DNA of 60,417 nt, taken from positions 1 to 60,417 of the forward strand of contig CAJMQU010000027.1 in the NCBI GenBank assembly GCA_905215555.1. Direction: 5' to 3'. A model generated the notes under the pieces. It saw only the letters and a list, made by a program, of their open reading frames with translations, was not told the DNA's origin and ran no database searches. Positions 51,560-60,360 of the stretch are shown piece after piece. The first letter of the stretch is position 1, and each line of letters opens with the position of its first letter. This DNA is from an uncultured bacterium (GTDB lineage: Bacteria; Bacteroidota; Bacteroidia; Bacteroidales; Bacteroidaceae). The translations under genes were made by a program, and so were the position numbers.

Positions 51560-51756
51560 AACTTATAATTGACTGTACGCAAGCAGTCTCCACCACGGAC
51601 TAAAGACTCTTTTTTGCGCGTTTTTGAAAAAACTCCTGTTTTTTGTAACTTTCATACTTTTGTTTGTTTGTTTAGGAACAAATTGATTAGTTTTGTTGCG
51701 GCAAATATAATTGGATTTTCGTATAGAAAACAAAAGCCTTTAGAACTTGATTTAAA

Positions 51757-51873
51757 ATGGAAAAAGAAAAGGACCTCTTATTTAATGTTGCAGACATTGT
51801 GAAGCGCGCCAAACTTGTATTGAACTTTAAAACCGATGCTGACTTGGCTGTCCGGAAAAACATGATGATGTAA
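51757..51873 (+). pseudogene. Truncated start of a CI-repressor-like HTH protein
   Basis: 38 codons. MEKEKDLLFNVADIVKRAK and VLNFKTDADLA match what I know of the N-terminus of Bacteroidetes phage-CI-repressor-type helix-turn-helix proteins, where the recognition helices would follow. Here the frame breaks off after ADLA into VRKNMMM and a stop, before the DNA-binding helix. It reads as a gene remnant left by deletion. Confidence 0.55.
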
Positions 51874-51920
51874 ACCGAACTTTAGAACAATCAGCCTAAT
51901 ATGACTTTTGCTATTTGCTT

Positions 51921-52904
51921 ATGAATTTTTCTACTCCTGTTGAATTACCTTCCGGCCTGCCTCGTCTGATTCAGTCGGACGAGCTTCTGTTGATGGGCTC
52001 TTGCTTTGCCACCCATATTGGTGCATTGCTGGCAGATGCCAAGTTTCGGCCGGACGTGAACCCCTTTGGCGTTCTTTACAATCCGTTGTCAGTTTCGGCA
52101 GCCTTGCGTGAGGTGGTGTCAGGCAAGGCTTATACGAAAGGAGATTTATTTTTCTTCCGCGAATGTTGGCACAGTCCGATGCATCACGGAGATTTCTCTT
52201 CCACTTCGTCAGAAGAAACCTTGCAGCGCATCAATGTTCGTTTACAGGCGGCTCATGCCCGCATCCATCGACTGAGTTGCTTGCTGCTGACTTTCGGCAC
52301 ATCGTGGGTATACGAACAAACTGGACGCGTTGTGGCAAACTGTCATAAGCAACCGGAATCTGTCTTCACCCGCCGCCGGCTTAGCGTACAAGAGATTGTG
52401 GCGGATTATACTTCCCTCTTCTCAGGCCTGATAGCCCGGAATCCGAAGTTGAGAGTCATCCTTACCGTCAGTCCCATCCGTCACGTGCGCGATGGAATGC
52501 ATGCCAATCAACTGAGCAAAGCTACGCTTCTGCTTGCCATCGACCAGTTGCACACCACTTTCCCCGAACATGTGTTTTATTTTCCGGCCTACGAACTCTT
52601 GCTCGACGAGTTACGCGACTACCGTTTTTATGCCGATGATATGGTGCATCCATCCCCCCAGGCGGTGCGCTACGTATGGGAAAAGTTTGTGCAGACCTGC
52701 TTCTCCGAGGATGCGTTAGAAATTATGCAGGAAAGTGAAAATATCAATAAAGCGCTGTCTCATAAACCCTTTCATCCGGACTCAGATGAGTATAAGCGTT
52801 TTTTAGGACAAATTGTGTTAAAAATAGACCGACTTAACAAAAAATACCCGTACTTAGATTTCCAAAACGAGAAAGAAATATGTCATATACAATTGAAACA
52901 ATAG
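51921..52904 (+). CDS. GSCFA domain protein
   Basis: About 327 residues from ATG 51921 (MNFSTPVELP); an ATG at 51915 adds two. The naming motif GSCFATHIG is near residue 27. Further family marks are NPFGVLYNP, LTFGTSWVY and DDMVHPSPQAVRYVWEKF. The fold is thought to be related to SGNH/GDSL esterases, with G-S-C in place of GDS, and the final DxxH-like DDMVHPS fits. The substrate is not known. The 3' end overlaps the murF-alr start by 25 bases, so the two are coupled. Confidence 0.87.
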   Translation: MNFSTPVELPSGLPRLIQSDELLLMGSCFATHIGALLADAKFRPDVNPFGVLYNPLSVSAALREVVSGKAYTKGDLFFFRECWHSPMHHGDFSSTSSEETLQRINVRLQAAHARIHRLSCLLLTFGTSWVYEQTGRVVANCHKQPESVFTRRRLSVQEIVADYTSLFSGLIARNPKLRVILTVSPIRHVRDGMHANQLSKATLLLAIDQLHTTFPEHVFYFPAYELLLDELRDYRFYADDMVHPSPQAVRYVWEKFVQTCFSEDALEIMQESENINKALSHKPFHPDSDEYKRFLGQIVLKIDRLNKKYPYLDFQNEKEICHIQLKQ

Positions 52905-55417
52905 CCGAACGCATCGGTGCACGGCGTGTGGGGGATACGCCGGCAACTATAGACTGGTTACTTACCGACAGCCGTTCCTTGAGTTTCCCCGAAGAAACGT
53001 TGTTCTTTGCTTTAACTACCAAACGCAATGATGGTGCTCGCTATATACCTGATTTATACTCTCGCGGCGTCCGCAACTTTGTAGTCAGCAAAGAAACTTA
53101 TAAACAAGTGGAGAGCGGAGAGTTGAGGGTTGAAAGTTCTGTGCAGCATGATAGTGCGCAGCCGACTCTCCATTCTCCACTCTCCTCTCTCAACTTCTTG
53201 GTGGTCTCTAATCCGCTGAAAGCTTTGCAGAAGCTGGCTGAACAACATCGTGAGCAGTTCCAGATACCGGTAATCGGCATTACGGGTAGTAACGGAAAAA
53301 CCATTGTGAAAGAGTGGCTTCATCAGCTACTTAGTCCAGAGCGAGTGATTGTCCGTTCACCGCGCAGTTATAACTCGCAGATTGGCGTTCCTTTGTCTGT
53401 TTGGCAGATGAACGAACAATCTGAGCTTGCCGTTTTTGAGGCGGGTATCTCGGAAATGGGGGAGATGCGTGCTTTACAGAATATTATCAAGCCTACTATT
53501 GGTATACTGACCAACATCGGCGGTGCTCATCAGGAGAACTTCTTCTCTCTGCAGGAAAAATGTATGGAGAAACTGACACTGTTTAAAAACTGCGATGTGG
53601 TTATCTATAACGGAGATGATGAATTCATCAGCAATTGTGTGGCGAAATCCATGCTCAGTGCCCGTGAGATAGCGTGGAGTCGGAAAGACATGGAACGTCC
53701 TCTATTTATTAGTAAGGTGGAGAAGAAGGAAGATTGCACCGTTATTTCTTACCGCTATCTGGAGATGGACAATACGTTTATGCTGCCTTTCATTGACGAC
53801 GCTTCTATTGAAAATTCTCTGAACTGCCTGGCAGCCTGTCTCTACCTGATGCTTCCTGCCGAGAAGATTACGGAGCGTATGACGACTCTGGAACCGGTGG
53901 CTATGCGTCTGGAAGTGAAGGAAGGAAAAAATGGATGCTTGCTGATTAATGATAGTTATAACAGCGACCTTGCTTCGCTGGACATAGCACTCGACTTCCT
54001 GTACCGCCGTTCGCAAAGCAACGGATTGAAACGTACACTTATCCTTTCGGATATACTGGAAACAGGGCAGAATGCACCGACGCTTTACCGGAAAGTTTCG
54101 CAACTGGCGGGCAGCCGTGGCATTGAGCGCATCATCGGTGTGGGAAGTGAGATATCCTCGTGCGCTGCACGGTTTGATATCGAAAAGGCCTTCTATCCTA
54201 ATACGGAGGCATTGTTACGTGCCATCTCGCGTGAAGAGTTGCGGCTGGAAAATGAGATTATATTGATAAAAGGCGCTCGCCAGTTCGGCTTCGATACTTT
54301 GACGGAAGAACTGGAGAAGAAGGTGCACGAAACTATTCTTGAGGTGAATCTTGGCGCCATGGTAGCCAACCTGAACTATTACCGCAGCCGGTTGAGGCCG
54401 GAGACAAAGATGGTATGTATGGTGAAAGCTTCTGCTTACGGTGCCGGTTCGTATGAGATTGCCAAGACTTTGCAGGAACATCATGTCGATTATCTGGCTG
54501 TGGCTGTGGCGGATGAAGGTTCCGAACTGCGTAAGGCGGGCATCACGGCAAGCATCATCATCATGAATCCGGAGATGACGGCGTTCAAGACAATGTTTGA
54601 CTATAAGCTGGAACCGGAAGTGTACAGTTTTCATCTGCTGGATGCGTTGATAAAGGAGGCGGAGAAGGAAGGCATCACTAACTTCCCTATTCATATTAAA
54701 TTGGATACAGGCATGCATCGCTTGGGCTTTGCCGCCGAAGATATGCCACGGCTTATTGAGCGGTTGAAGGGACAGGATGCAGTGATTGCACGTTCGGTGT
54801 TCTCTCATTTTGTGGGCAGTGATGCGGCGCAATTCGATGCATTTACGCGTGGGCAGATCGAGGCGTTTGAGGCGGCATCCATACAATTGCAGGAGGCATT
54901 TCCGCATAAAATACTGCGGCATATCTGCAATTCGGCGGGTATTGAGCGTTTCCCGGGCGCACAGTTTGATATGGTACGCTTGGGTATCGGGCTGTATGGT
55001 ATCAGTCCGATTGACAACAGCATTATAAATAATGTGAGTACGTTGAAAACGACTATCCTGCAAATACGTGAAGTGCCCGAAGAAGATACGGTGGGATATA
55101 GCCGCAAGGGACACCTGACTCGTAATTCTCGTATTGCCGCATTGCCTATCGGGTATGCCGACGGGCTGAACCGCCATCTTGGCAACGGCCAGGCTTACTG
55201 TCTGGTGAACGGGCGGCGTGCGCCCTATGTAGGCAATATCTGTATGGATGTCTGCATGATCGACGTGACGGACATAGACTGCAAGGAGGGGGACACGGTA
55301 GAGATATTCGGTGACCATCTGCCCATTACGGTGCTCTCTGATATACTCGAAACCATTCCTTATGAAGTGTTGACGAGCGTTTCGACGCGGGTGAAACGGG
55401 TATATTATCAGGACTGA
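52880..55417 (+). CDS. murF-alr: Fused UDP-MurNAc-tripeptide:D-Ala-D-Ala ligase / alanine racemase
   Basis: 845 residues. The MurF part (1 to about 475) has a P-loop GITGSNGKTIVKEW and the Mur-ligase segments NIGGAHQENF and LLINDSYNSDLASL. The alanine racemase part (about 482-845) has the PLP Lys in MVKASAYGAG, the catalytic Tyr in DTVGYSRKG and the C-terminal beta domain VNGRRAPYVGNICMDVCMIDV. It makes D-Ala from L-Ala and adds D-Ala-D-Ala to the peptidoglycan precursor. The fusion is known in Bacteroidetes. About residues 77-104 are encoded by an inserted palindromic element, low in similarity to MurF. Confidence 0.93.
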   Translation: MSYTIETIAERIGARRVGDTPATIDWLLTDSRSLSFPEETLFFALTTKRNDGARYIPDLYSRGVRNFVVSKETYKQVESGELRVESSVQHDSAQPTLHSPLSSLNFLVVSNPLKALQKLAEQHREQFQIPVIGITGSNGKTIVKEWLHQLLSPERVIVRSPRSYNSQIGVPLSVWQMNEQSELAVFEAGISEMGEMRALQNIIKPTIGILTNIGGAHQENFFSLQEKCMEKLTLFKNCDVVIYNGDDEFISNCVAKSMLSAREIAWSRKDMERPLFISKVEKKEDCTVISYRYLEMDNTFMLPFIDDASIENSLNCLAACLYLMLPAEKITERMTTLEPVAMRLEVKEGKNGCLLINDSYNSDLASLDIALDFLYRRSQSNGLKRTLILSDILETGQNAPTLYRKVSQLAGSRGIERIIGVGSEISSCAARFDIEKAFYPNTEALLRAISREELRLENEIILIKGARQFGFDTLTEELEKKVHETILEVNLGAMVANLNYYRSRLRPETKMVCMVKASAYGAGSYEIAKTLQEHHVDYLAVAVADEGSELRKAGITASIIIMNPEMTAFKTMFDYKLEPEVYSFHLLDALIKEAEKEGITNFPIHIKLDTGMHRLGFAAEDMPRLIERLKGQDAVIARSVFSHFVGSDAAQFDAFTRGQIEAFEAASIQLQEAFPHKILRHICNSAGIERFPGAQFDMVRLGIGLYGISPIDNSIINNVSTLKTTILQIREVPEEDTVGYSRKGHLTRNSRIAALPIGYADGLNRHLGNGQAYCLVNGRRAPYVGNICMDVCMIDVTDIDCKEGDTVEIFGDHLPITVLSDILETIPYEVLTSVSTRVKRVYYQD
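53109..53196. repeat. Palindromic element D inserted in frame in murF-alr
   Basis: A purine-rich left arm (gtggagagcggagagttgag, ggttgaaagttc) pairs imperfectly with the right arm (gactctccattctccactct, cctctctcaacttc). The core reads, on the minus strand, ggctgcgcactatcatgctg cacag, the same GCTGCGC-N-GCAC family core. The element adds about 28 codons without breaking the frame. Confidence 0.75.
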
Positions 55418-55507
55418 TATCTGTAAGTGATAACATTGTTTTTCGGTTTCATTCTTATTCTTTTCGTTTTAATCTATTCAAAAACGCAGAATCTGTGGTG
55501 AAACCAT

Positions 55508-55515
55508 TATATTTG
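55508..55515 (+). promoter_or_regulatory. Candidate -7 box for tatA
   Basis: TATATTTG fits TAnnTTTG, 25 nt before the tatA ATG. Confidence 0.5.
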
Positions 55516-55540
55516 CATCAAATTAAAAAATACTACGGAT

Positions 55541-55759
55541 ATGACAAACTTACTTTTATTAGGCTTTTTGCCCAGTGGTTCCGAATGGGTCATCATTGCT
55601 CTGTTGATCCTGTTGTTGTTTGGTGGTAAAAAAATCCCCGAACTGATGAAAGGACTTGGAAAAGGCGTAAAAAGCTTCAAGGAAGGTGTGAACGAAGCAA
55701 AAGAAGAAATCAATAAAACTAAGGCGGACATCGACGAACCGGTAGCGAAAGATAAATGA
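55541..55759 (+). CDS. tatA: Sec-independent protein translocase subunit TatA/E
   Basis: 72 residues. A short N-terminal membrane helix (EWVIIALLILLLFGGKKIPEL) with the conserved F-G-x-K-K-hinge, then an amphipathic helix and a charged tail. TatA multimers form the pore that moves folded twin-arginine substrates across the inner membrane. It is followed by tatC. Confidence 0.92.
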   Translation: MTNLLLLGFLPSGSEWVIIALLILLLFGGKKIPELMKGLGKGVKSFKEGVNEAKEEINKTKADIDEPVAKDK

Positions 55760-55762
55760 ATT

Positions 55763-55853
55763 AGCTACGAGTTATAAGCTACGGGCTACAAGTGGCTGCG
55801 CCGTTAGCGCTGAACAGCACTCGTAACTCATAGCTTGTAGCCCGTAACTCGTA
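55763..55853. repeat. Core-bearing palindromic element C between tatA and tatC
   Basis: The left arm (gctacgagttataagctacg, ggctacaagtgg) and right arm (gcactcgtaactcatagctt, gtagcccgtaactcgtac) form a roughly 32-bp stem in which nearly all differences are transitions (wobble-type). The loop is ctgcgccgttagcgctgaaca; core GGCTGCGC-N-GCACTCG. It lies between two genes of one operon, so it is not simply a terminator. Confidence 0.78.
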
Positions 55854-55859
55854 CTCATT

Positions 55860-56681
55860 ATGGCGGATAAAGAACTAACTTTCTGGGATCATTTGGATGA
55901 ATTGCGCCGTGTGCTGTTTCGCGTACTCGGCGTATGGTTTGTATTGGCTGTCGGTTACTTCATTGCGATGCCTTGGTTGTTTGATAATGTAGTGTTGGCG
56001 CCTTGTCACAATGATTTCATCTTCTATGACGTGTTGCGTTATGTAGGCAAGGTTTTCGACCTTCACGATGACTTCTTTACGCAGGAATTCCAGGTCAAAC
56101 TTATTAATATCAATCTGGCAGCCCCGTTCTTTATACATATGTCCACTGCTTTTTGGATGTCGGTGGTGACGGCTACTCCTTATATCTTTTTTGAAATATG
56201 GAAATTTATCAGTCCTGCCCTCTATCCCAATGAGCGCCGTGGGGTGAAGAAAGCTTTGTGTATCGGTACGGTGATGTTTTTCCTCGGTGTGTTGCTGGGC
56301 TATTTCATGGTCTACCCGTTGACATTGCGTTTTCTCTCCACTTATCAACTGAGCGCGGCTATCGAAAATCAGATTTCCCTGAATTCCTATATAGATAATT
56401 TCATGATGCTGGTGCTTTGCATGGGACTGGCTTTTGAATTGCCATTGGTGACCTGGCTGCTCTCGTTGCTGGGGCTGGTACACAAATCTTTCCTGCGTAA
56501 GTATCGCCGTCATGCACTGGTGATTATCGTGATTGTCGCAGCTATCATAACACCGACGGGCGATCCTTTTACTTTGACCGTGGTTTCCGTTCCGCTTTAT
56601 CTGCTCTATGAGTTGAGTATCTTGATGATTAAAGACAAGAAGACCGACACGGACGAGACTGATGAAGACAAGGAGGAATGA
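55860..56681 (+). CDS. tatC: Sec-independent protein translocase subunit TatC
   Basis: 273 residues, six membrane helices. N-terminal FWDHLDELRRVLFRV (the conserved twin-arginine receptor stretch) and the mid-protein GVLLGYFMVYPLTLRFL. TatC binds twin-arginine signal peptides. The tail is Asp/Glu/Lys-rich. Its stop overlaps the start of the next gene by four bases. Confidence 0.94.
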   Translation: MADKELTFWDHLDELRRVLFRVLGVWFVLAVGYFIAMPWLFDNVVLAPCHNDFIFYDVLRYVGKVFDLHDDFFTQEFQVKLININLAAPFFIHMSTAFWMSVVTATPYIFFEIWKFISPALYPNERRGVKKALCIGTVMFFLGVLLGYFMVYPLTLRFLSTYQLSAAIENQISLNSYIDNFMMLVLCMGLAFELPLVTWLLSLLGLVHKSFLRKYRRHALVIIVIVAAIITPTGDPFTLTVVSVPLYLLYELSILMIKDKKTDTDETDEDKEE

Positions 56682-59600
56682 TGGTGGGAGAAGGAACGAT
56701 GGAAGAAGACATACGGGAATACTATCATTTTCTATTCACAGTTTGCCGGGATGAAGATATTCCATTGGTGGCGGCTTATCGTCAACTTCGTGAATTCCTG
56801 GAGCGTCTTTGCCGCACACAGATGCCGGATGGCAGTCTGCAAATGACCGACCTTTCCGCACGCATCAGTTTCGTGGCGTCCAAAGCCGGACTATCTGTGG
56901 TGGAACAAAATCGGCTGCACACTTTCCGGCTGACTTCCAATGCAGTACTGAACCGGCAGGCTGAACCCTCGCGTGAAAACCTTTTACGGGATGTCAAGAC
57001 ACTGACTTTCTTTGTGAAACGGCTTACAGGAGAAGAAATTCCTGCCGTGCTCTATCGTCTGTTACCCCGTGCAGATGCCACTTATATCATTACTCCGCCC
57101 GCCAGGGAACGGGTACGACGAATGCGCGTCTGCTTTCAGTATGCTGATGACACCTATTTATATGTATCTCCTGTAGACACTGTTGCTGACGAGCCGTTAC
57201 GTGTGCGTTATAATGTGCCTCAGGTGAATGAAGAGTTTGCCGAAACCTGCCAGTTGCTGTGGCGGCATGCGCAAGTCAACTTGCTGGATGTGGCTGTGGA
57301 TGAGGAAGGCATCTTGACTCCTTCTTTTATTATTTTGGAACCTGATTACCTGTTGGATATCAGTTCTCTTGCAGAGTGTTTTAAGGATTACGGACATCAT
57401 CCCGCCAATTATCTGTTGGCGCGTTTGCAGTCGCCCGATAATACGCGTCCTCTTTTGCTTGGTAACATTGCCAACCTTTTTCTGGATGAATGGATTTACG
57501 CCAAGAAAGACCCCGACTATCTGGCTTGCATGAAGAAAGCCTTCCGCAGCTATTCCATTGAGCTGGCTGCTTGTGCCGATTTATTGGACAGGGAGAAGGA
57601 AAAGGAATTTTTTGCAGATTGTAAGCGGCACTTCGATCATATCCGGCAGATGGTGACGGAGACATTCCGCGCTCCCGGTTATGAATTGGATAAGACGGAT
57701 GCAGTGTTGGAGCCTACCTATATTTGTGAAGCCTTGGGGTTGCAAGGACGTTTGGACTATATGCAGCGTGACATGTCTTCTTTCATAGAAATGAAGTCAG
57801 GTAAAGCGGATGAATACTCTATCCGGGGTAAAGTGGAACCGAAGGAAAATAATAAAGTACAGATGCTGCTCTATCAGGCTGTGCTGGAGTATTCTATGGG
57901 GATGGACCACCGCAAGGTGAAAGCGTATTTGCTGTATACCCGTTACCCGTTGCTGTATCCTGCCCGTCCATCTTGGGCAATGGTGCGGCGTGTAATGGAT
58001 GTACGTAACCGGATTGTGGCAAATGAATATGGTATGCAACTGCGTAACAGCCCGCACTACACTGCAGAACGGTTGAAGGATATTAATCCGGATACGCTGA
58101 ACGAACGCCATTTGAACAATACGTTGTGGAAACGCTATCTTTGTCCTTCCATTGATGCCGTGGCACAGCGTATCCGTACGCTCACTCCACTGGAACAGTG
58201 CTATTTCTATACGCTCTACAATTTTATAACCAAGGAACTATATACTTCTAAATCAGGAGACATTGACTATGAAGGTCGCACGGGTGCCGCTGCTTTGTGG
58301 TTGTCTACGCTTGAAGAAAAGTGCGAGGCGGGTGAGATTTTGTATGACCTGACCATTCTGGAAAATCATGCGGCGGATATACACAAAGCCTATCTTGTAC
58401 TGGCGCGGGCAGATAATAACTCTTCGTTGTCAGGCGGGTGCGATGCCTGTAGGGACGAATCATCCTTCGCCCGTTCCTCGCAAACCTTACCGAATTTCCG
58501 TGAAGGAGACTCCATTGTTCTATATCAACGTAATAATGATACGGACAATGTAACCAATAAAATGGTATTCAAAGGAAATATCGAGTGCATCACCGACCGG
58601 GATATCCGCATCCGTCTTCGTGCTTCGCAGCAAAATGCTTCTGTGCTTCCTCCTGACAGTCGATATGCCATTGAGCACGACTATATGGATACTTCTTTTC
58701 GCAGCATGTATCTGGGGCTTTCTGCTTTTCTTTCTGCTAACAAGGATCGCCGGGATTTATTATTGTTCCAGCGTGAGCCGGAGTTCGACCCTTCTTTTGA
58801 TACTTGTATTGAGGCTGCTCCGAATGATTTTTCCCGTATCACTCTGAAAGCTCAGGCAGCAAAAGATTATTTTCTTCTGGTCGGCCCTCCGGGTACAGGA
58901 AAGACTTCCCGCGCTTTGCGTGGTATGGTGGAGGCTTTCTATCGTGAAGGGAAACAGATATTATTGCTCTCGTACACGAACCGTGCAGTCGATGAAATAT
59001 GCAAGACTCTCTCTGCCATAACGCCTGAGGTCGATTTTATCCGTATCGGGAGTGAACTTACCTGTGACATTTCTTTCCGCTCGCATTTGATAGAGAATGT
59101 GCTGGAACCTTGTTCCACACGTCGTGAAGTGCATGCCCGGATAGAACGTTGCCGTGTTTTCGTAGGTACTGTCTCCACTTTCTCTTCTAAGACCGAACTT
59201 TTCCGTCTGAAGACTTTCGATGTGGCAATTGTGGATGAAGCCACTCAGATATTGGAACCACAACTGTTAGGACTTCTCTGTGCCCGGAATGTGGCTGGCG
59301 GAAATGCTATAGGTAAATTCATCCTCATAGGCGACCATAAGCAACTGCCTGCTGTCGTACTTCAATCCGAATCTCAATCAGAGGTTTGTGAGGATTGTTT
59401 GCATAGCATCGGGGTGCATAACTTAAAAGACTCTCTTTTCGAACGTCTCTACCGTAAACTTGCCTGCACCGCTGATCACTTATCGCTAACCGCTAATCAC
59501 TTCCATGACATGCTTTGCCGCCAGGGACGCATGAACGTGGAAGTAGCTCGGTTTCCGAATCGTGCCTTTTATGGTGGGTTGCTGGAAATTGTCGGCTTGC

Positions 59601-60148
59601 CGCATCAGCAAGGCGAACTTGTGCTTGCTCCTGAACTCGAAGGGGATGAGTTCGCGGATATATTGGTGCGTCGTGTGGCTTTCCTGCCTTCCGAGTCGGA
59701 AGCTGCATCTCAATCAGCAAAGATTAATCATTTTGAGGCACGGCTTGCAGCCCGACTGGCCGCTGCTGTCTATCGGCAATACGAGGCTGGTGATTCAGGC
59801 TTCCAGCCTGCCATGACTTTGGGTATCATTACTCCTTATCGTAGTCAGATAGCCCTCATTAAGAGTGAAATAGCTGCTTTAGGAATTCCGGCTTTGAGTG
59901 ATGTTCTGGTGGATACCGTCGAACGTTTTCAGGGAAGCGAGCGTGATGTGATTATTTATTCTTTCTGTGTGAATCGTGCTTATCAACTAAAATTCCTTGC
60001 CAATCTTACGGAAGAGGGAGGAGTTTGGATTGACCGTAAACTGAATGTAGCACTCACTCGTGCCCGTAAGCAACTGTTTATGACAGGGGTACCCCATTTG
60101 TTACAACAAAATCCTATCTATGCAGACTTGTTAAATACGATTCTCTAA
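56678..60148 (+). CDS. Dna2-like nuclease-helicase (PD-(D/E)XK plus SF1 helicase)
   Basis: 1,156 residues from ATG 56678; an ATG at 56699 with agaagg upstream is equally good. The N-terminal half holds a PD-(D/E)XK nuclease with Glu371-x-Lys373 in FIEMKSGK and a later Gln/Tyr helix (KVQMLLYQAVLEY). The C-terminal half is an SF1 helicase: Walker A GPPGTGKT (736-743), motif II VDEAT (Asp853/Glu854), ILIGDHKQLP, then VERFQGSERDVIIYSF and NVALTRARKQLF. The order matches Dna2/ AddB-like enzymes acting on DNA ends or flaps. A role in replication or repair is inferred. It overlaps tatC by four bases. Confidence 0.88.
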   Translation: MMVGEGTMEEDIREYYHFLFTVCRDEDIPLVAAYRQLREFLERLCRTQMPDGSLQMTDLSARISFVASKAGLSVVEQNRLHTFRLTSNAVLNRQAEPSRENLLRDVKTLTFFVKRLTGEEIPAVLYRLLPRADATYIITPPARERVRRMRVCFQYADDTYLYVSPVDTVADEPLRVRYNVPQVNEEFAETCQLLWRHAQVNLLDVAVDEEGILTPSFIILEPDYLLDISSLAECFKDYGHHPANYLLARLQSPDNTRPLLLGNIANLFLDEWIYAKKDPDYLACMKKAFRSYSIELAACADLLDREKEKEFFADCKRHFDHIRQMVTETFRAPGYELDKTDAVLEPTYICEALGLQGRLDYMQRDMSSFIEMKSGKADEYSIRGKVEPKENNKVQMLLYQAVLEYSMGMDHRKVKAYLLYTRYPLLYPARPSWAMVRRVMDVRNRIVANEYGMQLRNSPHYTAERLKDINPDTLNERHLNNTLWKRYLCPSIDAVAQRIRTLTPLEQCYFYTLYNFITKELYTSKSGDIDYEGRTGAAALWLSTLEEKCEAGEILYDLTILENHAADIHKAYLVLARADNNSSLSGGCDACRDESSFARSSQTLPNFREGDSIVLYQRNNDTDNVTNKMVFKGNIECITDRDIRIRLRASQQNASVLPPDSRYAIEHDYMDTSFRSMYLGLSAFLSANKDRRDLLLFQREPEFDPSFDTCIEAAPNDFSRITLKAQAAKDYFLLVGPPGTGKTSRALRGMVEAFYREGKQILLLSYTNRAVDEICKTLSAITPEVDFIRIGSELTCDISFRSHLIENVLEPCSTRREVHARIERCRVFVGTVSTFSSKTELFRLKTFDVAIVDEATQILEPQLLGLLCARNVAGGNAIGKFILIGDHKQLPAVVLQSESQSEVCEDCLHSIGVHNLKDSLFERLYRKLACTADHLSLTANHFHDMLCRQGRMNVEVARFPNRAFYGGLLEIVGLPHQQGELVLAPELEGDEFADILVRRVAFLPSESEAASQSAKINHFEARLAARLAAAVYRQYEAGDSGFQPAMTLGIITPYRSQIALIKSEIAALGIPALSDVLVDTVERFQGSERDVIIYSFCVNRAYQLKFLANLTEEGGVWIDRKLNVALTRARKQLFMTGVPHLLQQNPIYADLLNTIL

Positions 60149-60179
60149 AGCTTTTCCCTCTTATTTAGGAACTGTTCAG

Positions 60180-60265
60180 AAATGAAATATTAAACCTAGA
60201 TACACAGAGAATAAGCAAGTATACAGAGAAAAAACTGTGTTTCAGTATCTTTGTGTCTGGAAAAG
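60180..60265. repeat. Imperfect palindrome after the Dna2-like gene
   Basis: ctagatacacagagaataag and the complementary-like actgtgtttcagtatctttg tgtctgg face each other around gagaaaaaactgtg. It is a weak candidate for another variable-arm element; no GCTGCGC core is seen. Confidence 0.35.
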
Positions 60266-60352
60266 TAAGATTCAGACTGGCTCTTTAGTAAATCTTAAAT
60301 GTTTATCATTCCTTTATATCTTTTATTAATATCTTGATATGCGATAAACCCC

Positions 60353-60360
60353 TATATTTG
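60353..60360 (+). promoter_or_regulatory. Candidate -7 box near the window end
   Basis: TATATTTG fits TAnnTTTG. The gene it serves would begin beyond the window. The rest of 60149-60417 shows no gene. Confidence 0.45.

Larger units (their letters stand above)
51158..51756. other. Intergenic region upstream of dxs
   Basis: About 600 bases with no convincing gene. It holds the dxs -7 box, a pair of direct repeats around 51410-51456 (cagtcgttatgagag and cagtcgttatgcgag) and a rightward promoter candidate at 51552. A 77-codon frame at 51569-51802 has no family resemblance and overlaps the remnant below. Confidence 0.6.

Noticed and set aside
51569..51802. 77-codon plus frame upstream of the GSCFA gene
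   Set aside because: No family resemblance, and it overlaps the HTH remnant, which reads much better as protein.
54215..55318. 367-codon frame on the minus strand
   Set aside because: Lies entirely inside the alanine racemase half of murF-alr, whose motifs are intact; a shadow frame with no recognisable domains.
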